Shown here: piece by piece, positions 57,156-64,000 of the stretch
Position numbering within the stretch: position 1 is the stretch's first letter
Layout of the letters: each line of letters starts with the position of its first letter
Assembly (NCBI GenBank): GCA_023374025.1
Contig: SIJG01000048.1
Location: 268,511-332,510 of the forward strand
Direction: 5' to 3'
Length of the DNA stretch: 64,000 bases
DNA from: Heterodera schachtii
Lineage: Eukaryota; Nematoda; Chromadorea; Rhabditida; Heteroderidae
Program-made: the position numbers and the translations under genes
Notes under the pieces: generated by a model
What the model saw: the letters and a program-made list of their open reading frames with translations, nothing else
Database searches by the model: none
Told to the model about the DNA's origin: nothing

Positions 57156-58298
57156 TTAAAAAAACGAAAATTTCAAAACCCACAAGTTTTTGCTCCAATC
57201 GCTTTGTTCGTAGGTTTTGACCTTGCCGACCTTTGTGTTGTTGCCTGAACCTGGAAAAGAGGAAATTTAGGGAAAAATTAAATTTGTGATGGCGAGGCGG
57301 GGAAGGGGTAGACAAAATATTTTTTGGGAAATTAAATTTTATTAATAACCGCCCGCCCCTCTGCTCTCATTCAAATTAGGTACTTTTTTTGCTCAGATGT
57401 CCCACTAAAACCGCTTTTTTTGTTGTCGTTGTCGTCTTCCCATTTTTGTGAGTAAAACCAACTTTCTGACATTTTAAGGCGGGGGAGGGGGGAGAGCGGG
57501 GGCAGCAAAATGAACTGAATTTGAATATAAAATAAAATGAAAATGATTTCGAGTGGGAGGGAGGGGAGGGGAAAGATTCGTAAATGCAAATGGTAACAAA
57601 AAGCGATGAAGAAAAGTGTTTAGGAAGGAAGAAAGAGGTGGGGAAGGGGGGGGGGGATAATTTGCTTCCTTCCGCGACGGCGTCGTCCCCGACGGCGCGC
57701 GCGGCAACAACGACGATTTGGAAGACAACGATGGATGAATATGGGGCTTTTATATGCTCCCACTCCGCGACCAATGCCCCGCCCCCCCCCCAACAAAAAT
57801 ATTAAGCGAAAGCCTTAAAATATGATAAGTGAATAGCAACGACGAGGTGACCTGCTGAATGGGTGACCTCTAAGGACCAGGCCCTTTTGGCAAACAAAGA
57901 AAAGACTGACAAACACACACTGTGCCAGTTGGTTCCAATCTTTTGCTGACCGGGGTTATTGTAAGCCATAAATACAAATATTTGAATACTTATTTGCTAA
58001 ACGAGATAAGAACGGCACCGATGGGATGGGAATGGGCGACCTCGCATGAAAGGCCAATGGACTTTGTCTTTTCGGGAGGGGAGGGGAAGGGAACGATGGA
58101 CGAGGCCACGAACTAAAGCTAATATTGAGAGATGCAAAAATTAGTAAAATTTTTCTAACAAATTAATAGAAAAAATTGCAAAAATACTCAATTTTTATTT
58201 AAAATTCATTTTTGTGCTCTTTGTCGGTCTTTTCATTTTCATTTACCTTTGCCTTTGTTGCTTTGATTCCTTTGTACTTTTGTTGATCCCCGGCCCAT
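57156..58298 (-). CDS. Small basic protein, two exons (copy C only)
   Basis: Exons 58298-58247 and 57250-57156 join in phase 1 (AAAG|gtaaat, ttttccag|GTTC) to give 48 residues: GRGSTKVQRNQSNKGK, then SGNNTKVGKVKTYEQSDWSK and a stop after KFSFF. No signal peptide, highly basic. It lies 3' of the LIN-2 end, same strand as copy C. Not recognised. Confidence 0.4.
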
Positions 58299-58821
58299 TT
58301 TACCCAAAAAGATTTTGGTAATGATCATAATGATAGATAAAATATTTAATTAATTCAAATAAAAAAAATTTGAATTAAAATAAATTAAAAGTATGAAAAA
58401 CAATTCTTTTTTTTTGTGTTTGCGAACAAAGGCAAGACATTTTTTGGCTCTCGAGTAGAGAAAACTCTTTTTTTTGGGTGTGGAGAGTATTCAAGGACTC
58501 GATTCTCGGACTCGGTTCTTCTCGAACTCGTAAAGTTCAACTCTCGAGCAGCCCCTATTACCAGAGTGAGTTGTTTTTAATTTGTTTCAAGAAAAAATTT
58601 TGTGAAAATTTTGCAGTGATAATTTTTTGGAAAAATGAGGGAACTGAAGCAGAAAACGGCCGGGGGAGGGGGGTAAGCAAAAAAAAAAAAGAAAAAGAAA
58701 TCAGAGGGGAGCAATCAAAGGACAATATAAATCGCCATAGAAATTAAGAAAAAGCTAATAAATTCGAGAGTGTTAGTAGTTAGTGCCATGTAAGTGATCA
58801 CCACCGCGTGCGTGCAGCTTT

Positions 58822-59634
58822 TTAGTAGACCCACGAAACCGGCACCCATTGGGGAATGGCACTGAGTTTTTCCACCACCGACTCCAACTGACGGATGGTC
58901 TCGTCAATGTCGTTGTTGATCAGCACAAAGTCGAACAGATGGCCAAACGATTGGCGCAACAGCTCCGACTCTTTGACGAGCCGTTCAAGACTGCCGTCAG
59001 GCTGAGGGTGGGGGGGGGGGGGGGAAGAATGAAAAATTTTAAAAAATAATATTATTTTACAATTTTGCGGTTTACAATATTTTTATTTTCAAAGTTAACC
59101 AAATTAGTGCCTTTTACTCTCTTATGAATTTTAATTATCTAGCGAATATTTACAAAAGTTATCACAATGTTTTACTTCGTATTAACAAAAATTTAAATTT
59201 CTTTAAATTTCTAACTGAATGATTAAGTAATATTATTTTTATGATTTGTTTTCTGCAAATTACAATGGGGTGCCGGAAAAAACCATTTAAAATAATTTAA
59301 TACATTTTTATTAAAAATTATGATCGGATTTCTCAGAAAAATGTCATAAAATGAAAAAATTCTCAAAATTTTTGCATTTTATTTATTTTTCTTGATCTTA
59401 CGTCTTGCAACCCATGCAAGTCAGGCGCTCCAATAAACACAACAAATGGAGCATATTCCGCATTCCTGAGCATTTTAAGGGCCTGGAAAAAGAGTAATAA
59501 AAATAAAAAATAATTTTTTCTAATAAAAATAAATTTTTTTTAATTTTTGCCTGAGGCTCCACGTCCAAAATTGCCATTTTGCCAGTCCGATGAATGGCAC
59601 GGATTGTTTCCAATTTGGTGCCATACAAACTTTC
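58822..59634 (-). CDS. lin-2: LIN-2/CASK 3' end, copy C (most complete)
   Basis: Exons 59634-59551 ([28 protein letters not shown]), 59482-59402 ([27 protein letters not shown]) and 59001-58822 (ends [11 protein letters not shown]). All phases are 0 and frames clean. The first intron has a GC donor (CCTCAG|gcaaaa) and a ttccag acceptor. It codes for the second half of the guanylate-kinase-like domain and the C-terminus. Homology to the direct copies stops at 59932, before the preceding exon (39091-39214 equivalent), so this too is a fragment. Confidence 0.85.
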
Positions 59635-59932
59635 CTAAATTTTTATTTGTTTTGCATTAAAATTGCTACAAATAAAGGTAAAAATAAAATTCTATAATTT
59701 AGTTTTTAAAAGTAAGAAAAAAAGATTTAGTAAAAATTGTTAGAAAACCGAAGCAAAATTAAAAATATTTGTTTATTTTAATTTTGCAAAAAAATTATAT
59801 AATATTTTTCTATTTATATAGGGATTTAAAAATTTGTCTATTTTGAGAATTTTAATAAGAAAAACAAAATCTTAAGTAATTAGTGGAACAATTGTTTTAA
59901 TTTTTTGTGTTTATTTAATAGAATTTATACAG

Positions 59933-60354
59933 GTTTACAAAACGACCACTAATTCTTCGCAAAAAAATGCTTCATGATTTATTTGAAAAAATTTTTACAC
60001 TTTTATTTCCAGTTTTGGAAATTTTCTTCACCCTCGAAGGCTTAGTTGTTTTGGAACACTTTAATTGCTTAATTAGCGCTTATAAATCCTATAAAGGATT
60101 TAATGAATTTTATTAACCGCATCTATTTAAATCTTTTTAAAATATTTTTTAGTAAATTATTTTAAATTCAATATAAATAACCCAATTAGTAAATTCTTAT
60201 AAAGCCATCTCCAAGCCAAAATTTGAACGAATTTTTTTTTTAATAAATTTTATGTTTTCAATTATAAGATGCAAAAAATAAAATTTTGATTAATTTACAA
60301 TATCTAGAGGTGTTTAACTAATTAAGCGATATAATTGACTAATTAGGACGCTAA
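59933..60354. other. 5' flank of the lectin gene
   Basis: AT-rich, begins exactly at the end of the inverted copy. Core promoter not recognisable. Confidence 0.4.
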
Positions 60355-62085
60355 ATGTTGCTCATTTTGCTGCTTCTGTTCACTGCTGTTGTACGCAGTG
60401 ACAAAGAATGCGGCGACGGATGGCACTTCAGTGAAGAAAAATTTAATGACGGCAGCGGCAAAATGGATTATTTTTGTTACCGTACAACAAAACCGTAAGT
60501 GTTATTCTACCGTATTCGTATATATCATAATGAACCGAAATATGTATACTGTCGAAGAGCATTTATATATAATTAACTACTACTGTACAATATAAAATTA
60601 AATCATTTAAAAAATTAAACTCAAATTAAAAAGAAAATTAAAAAACCCAAAAAAATTTAAAGCTAAAATAAAAAAGAAGATTTCCATTCTGTTTATTTTA
60701 TCTGTCTTGTTGTAAAATGTCAGGCCATTTACCGCCTTAGAATGGTGGCATGCCTTTTATAATTCTGTAATTTTTACAGTGCCGCGTACACGTGGTCGGA
60801 TGCGGAGAAGGAGTGCACGAAATATGGCGAAGGCACACTTTTGGTAACATAATTTTAAGAATTATGATTTTCAATCTTTGGGTCAAAGCAGGTTGAAACA
60901 AATGAAAATTCCCCCCTCTATATCGTTTTTCCATCGAAAAATCAAAAAAATTATGATGAATTATAAAAACATTTTTCAAAAATCTGTTTTAAGATACTTT
61001 TTCAATCCTTTTAAATTTTTATATGAAATTCTAAAAACTCCTCGAAAAAATAATATGCTAATGAAAAAACAGAAAACGCTTAATCTAAAATAAATAGTAA
61101 TCATTTTTAATAAAAAAAAAAATTAAGCTTTTATTGTACAATAAGCAAAAACGAAATTCGAATAATGGCACTTTTTGTGGCACAGATTTCCATCCACTCG
61201 AGCAAGGAAAACAGATGGTTGGAAAAGCGTTTCAGGAATGATTACGAAAATCAAAAAAATGCCGGAATGATTTACAGAGGTTAATTTAAGCACAATTGAA
61301 TAAATTAAAAAATTTTTTTTTATAATTTACTTTAATTTTTAGACCGAAAACGGATGAATTTTTTTGTTTTAAATTTGTTAACGCTACTATTAAAAATTTT
61401 CGTTTTTTTTTCCAACCCTCTTCGAATTTCAAAAAAATTTGCGCAGGCTTTTGGATCGGCATGAAACGGTGGCCAGCCGATGGCTCATTTGGCACGCGGT
61501 ACAGCGGCCTCTTCAAACAGTCGTGGTCCGATGGGAGCCCCGTGAACTACGGTAGGGCGGAGAAAGACGCAACCCTAACAGGCCCTGGCGGACCGTGGGC
61601 ACCGTTACAGCCAAGTTGGTGGTGTTTGCATTCAAAAGTTAAAATTTCTGGCACTACGTGTGTCAATGGCATTTTGCCAAAAAATCATTGCCATTTTCAA
61701 TTATTCAAAAATTTTAAGGTTACAACATAACGCCCATTGAGACTTGTGTGATGAGTTACGCATTCGGTGATTATTTTGGTAAGTTCGAACTTGAGCATAG
61801 GATTATTATCTATTTATAAACAATATCTGTCTTGGTCAAGTTGGGTATTTCAATCTCGAGCCAAGGGATTTTGGTCTCGAATTTACCAAAATTTTTGCTA
61901 CAGTAAACCCGTACAAGTTGACGGAAGAACGACTGTACGACAAATGGAATGACATTGTGTGTGGTCCCGCGACGGTGACATTTATCCCGGGGGACGGGCG
62001 GCACATCACCGGCACATTGGTGCAAGGATTGTGCAAGAAGCGGGCGGTGCCGTGCAAAGATGGCGAGGAGGAGGAAGAGGAATAA
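60355..62085 (+). CDS. Secreted C-type lectin domain protein, six exons
   Basis: Exons 60355-60494, 60780-60843, 61186-61279, 61447 to about 61620, 61719-61778 and 61904-62085. Signal peptide MLLILLLLFTAVVRS, then the fold in order: CGDGWHFSEEKF, TWSDAEKECTKYGEGTLL, SIHSSKENRWLEKRF, GFWIGMKRWPADGSF, QSWSDGSPVNYG, and a late Cys (LTEERLYDKWNDIVCGP). W-SDAEKEC, WIG and WSDGSP are C-type lectin hallmarks; the EPN/QPD calcium-sugar motif is not evident, so sugar binding is uncertain. The C-terminus adds a Cys pair and an acidic tail of Glu. The exon 4 donor is unclear; others agree in phase. Stop TAA lies inside AATAAA (62081-62086). Confidence 0.82.
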
Positions 62086-62086
62086 A
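62081..62086 (+). terminator. Possible polyadenylation signal overlapping the lectin stop codon
   Basis: AATAAA spans the final Glu codon and TAA stop of the lectin gene; the minisatellite starts a few bases later. Confidence 0.4.
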
Positions 62087-62089
62087 AGC

Positions 62090-63412
62090 ACCACTGAAAC
62101 GCGTGTTTTCCGGTAATCAATTACAATTGTAAAACCCGCTGAAAATGCGTGTTTTCCGAATACCACGTAAAAGTGTGTTTTTCTGTATTAAAATACAATT
62201 ATAAACATTATCGGTAAATGCATGTATTCCGGCGTGTTTTCCGAATACCACTGAAACGCGTGTTTTCCGGTAATCAATTACAATTGTAAAACCCGATGAA
62301 AATGCGTGTTTTCCGAATACCACGTAAAAGTGTGTTTTCTGTATTAAAATACAATTGTAAAATACCACTGAAACGCGTGTTTACCGCTAACTAATTACAA
62401 TTGTAAAATACCACCTGAAAATAAGTATTTTCCTGTAATTAATTAGAATTGTAAAATTCCACTGCAAACGTGTGTTTTACATGATCGGAAAATACGTGTT
62501 TTCCTGTATTAAAATACAATTGTAAAATACCACTGAAACGCGTGTTTACCGCTAACTAATTACAATTGTAAAATACCACCTGAAAATAAATATTTTCCTG
62601 TAATTAATTAGAATTGTAAAATTCCACTGAAAACGCGTGTTTTACATGATCGAAAAATGCGTGTTTTTCTGTATTAAAATACAATTATAAACCTTGTCGG
62701 TAAATGCATGTTTCCGGCGTGTTTTCCGAGTACCACTGAAACGCGTGTTTTCCGGTAATCAATTACAATTGTAAAACCCGCTGAAAATGCGTGTTTTCCG
62801 AATACCACGTAAAAGTGTGTTTTTCTGTATTAAAATACAATTGTAAAACACCACTGAAACGCGTGTTTACCGGTAACTAATTACAATTGTAAAATACCAC
62901 CTGAAAATAAGTATTTTCCTGTAATTAATTAGAATTGTAAAATTCCACTGCAAACGTGTGTTTTACATGATCGGAAAATGCGTGTTTTTCAGTATTAAAA
63001 TACAATTATAAACATTATCGGTAAATGCATGTTTTCTGGCGTGTTTTCCGAATACCACTGAATCGCGTGTTTTCCGGTAATTAATTACAATTGTAAAATA
63101 CCACCTGAAAATAAGTATTTTCCGGTAATTAATTAGAATTGTAAAATTCCACTGCAAACTTGTGTTTTACATGATCGGAAAATACGTGTTTTCCTGTATT
63201 AAAATACAATTGTAAAATATCACTGAAAATGCGTGTTTTCCTGCATTTAATTACAATTGTAAAATACCACTGAAAACGCGTGTTTTACAACATCGAAAAA
63301 ATGCGTGTTTTCTTGTATTAAAATACAATTGTAAAATACCACTGAAAACGCGTGTTTTACATGATCGAAGAAATGCATGTTTTCCGGTAATCAATAACGA
63401 TTGTAAACCCGC
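62090..63412 (-). repeat. Minisatellite array (right copy)
   Basis: About 1.3 kb of the same units as 6295-7302 in inverted orientation (TACAATTGTAAAATACCAC, CGCGTGTTTTCCGGTAAT). A higher-order pattern of roughly 270 and 420 bp is visible, for example the repeated CGCGTGTTTACCG...AAAATAAGTATTTTCC block. Confidence 0.85.
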
Positions 63413-64000
63413 TGAAATATTTCGCATTTTGCATTTTTAGTCCATATTTGGCAATTTTTGAGCTTTTTAGTCCAATTTCTGGAGTCTATATTTTATGTCC
63501 ATATTTGTCATTTTTTAGTCCATATAATTTCAATCCCTATTATTAGAGAAACCGGATTAATGACATCAAGAATATTTAATTAGGGTGCTTCTGAAAGTGC
63601 ATTTATGAAGCGTTAAAACTGTCATTGTTATTTTATGGTCGTGTACACCGCATTAGAGCCCATATAAAACTGAAAAATTCCGGTATTTAATTTTTGTGAC
63701 ATACATATAAATAATGTGTTACTAGGGATACGATTTTTTAGTTGCTAAAAGCTGGCAAAATAATTAGTTTTTAGGCACTAAAAACCCCTAAATAGGTGCT
63801 AAAAACTTTCAAATTTAGGGGTGTAAAAACGTAAAATTTTAAAATTCGGAAAAAAACAAATTAATAAACAAGCCGAGACTCTCGAGCAAGAATGTCTTAT
63901 AATAAAGTCTTTCATTTTTATTTTCAATTTTATTTTTTCTCTAGGTTTAGTATGCTATAGTAAATTCAAAATTCCCTTTTTCATGGAGTTGCTTCTCTGG
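62090..64000 (-). repeat. Right arm of the long inverted repeat, cut by the window edge
   Basis: Reverse complement of 5722-7310: the minisatellite, then about 580 bp of single-copy sequence ending with the complement of CCAGAGAAGCAACTCCATG at 64000. Contains the CTAGGGATACGATTTTTTAG repeat (63722). Continues beyond the window. Confidence 0.85.

Larger units (their letters stand above)
56356..59932. repeat. Right arm of the inner palindrome (LIN-2 copy C, inverted)
   Basis: Inverted copy of 39250-39385 joined to 48970-50938 and of 52912-54945. It lacks the BEL insertion and retains about 1 kb (about 56906-58230, minus a short shared piece near 57660-57700) and about 245 bp (about 59445-59690) that copies A and B lack. 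Ends at GTATAAATTCT (39250 equivalent). Confidence 0.88.

Noticed and set aside
57371..57774. Pro/Ser-rich minus-strand frames
   Set aside because: Low-complexity GA-rich DNA; open in several frames, no splice signals.

Overview
The window looks like nuclear DNA of a plant-parasitic nematode, most likely a cyst nematode (Heteroderidae). It is AT-rich, its genes are split by short introns with TTTCAG-like acceptors, and it carries a family-53 arabinogalactan endo-galactanase (GH53). That enzyme is known in nematodes only from the cyst-nematode lineage as a laterally acquired cell-wall enzyme (family knowledge, not proved here). It also holds several short secreted-protein genes, LIN-2/CASK and innexin fragments, a secreted C-type lectin and a BEL/Pao retrotransposon.

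Layout. 1-3.4 kb: minus-strand GH53 gene, cut by the left edge. 3.4-9.4 kb: repeats, including a hAT-type MITE (4326-5102), the left arm of a long inverted repeat with a minisatellite (5722-7310) and a 0.4 kb palindrome made of two helix-turn-helix (HTH) reading frames. 9.5-10.1 kb: a two-exon secreted basic peptide. 10.9-16 kb: nested MITEs. 16-19.6 kb: duplicated simple-repeat blocks around a Myb/SANT-like gene. 21-23 kb: an eight-exon secreted-protein gene of unknown function. 26.9-34.1 kb: one or two lysine/acid-rich multi-exon genes, the first secreted, with two hAT-type MITEs in one intron. 34.7-38.8 kb: two copies of a conserved upstream block, one before a short degenerate signal peptide and one before an intact two-exon secreted coiled-coil gene. 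39-60 kb: a heavily rearranged segment holding the 3' end of a LIN-2/CASK gene three times (two direct, one inverted), a BEL/Pao element inserted in it, a 3.9 kb tandem duplication and four innexin exons at the palindrome centre. 60.3-62.1 kb: a six-exon secreted C-type lectin. 62.1-64 kb: the right arm of the long inverted repeat, running off the edge.

How it fits together. The GH53 enzyme, the lectin and the small secreted proteins are the sort of products a plant parasite releases, but only GH53 and the lectin can be assigned from sequence. The 39-60 kb block is best read as a history: a LIN-2 3' fragment, BEL insertion with a 5-bp target duplication, tandem duplication at a 9-bp microhomology, and an inverted copy that still shows the empty insertion site. 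Many exons are interrupted by single-base shifts, mostly in homopolymer runs, so part of the apparent gene decay may be base-calling error.
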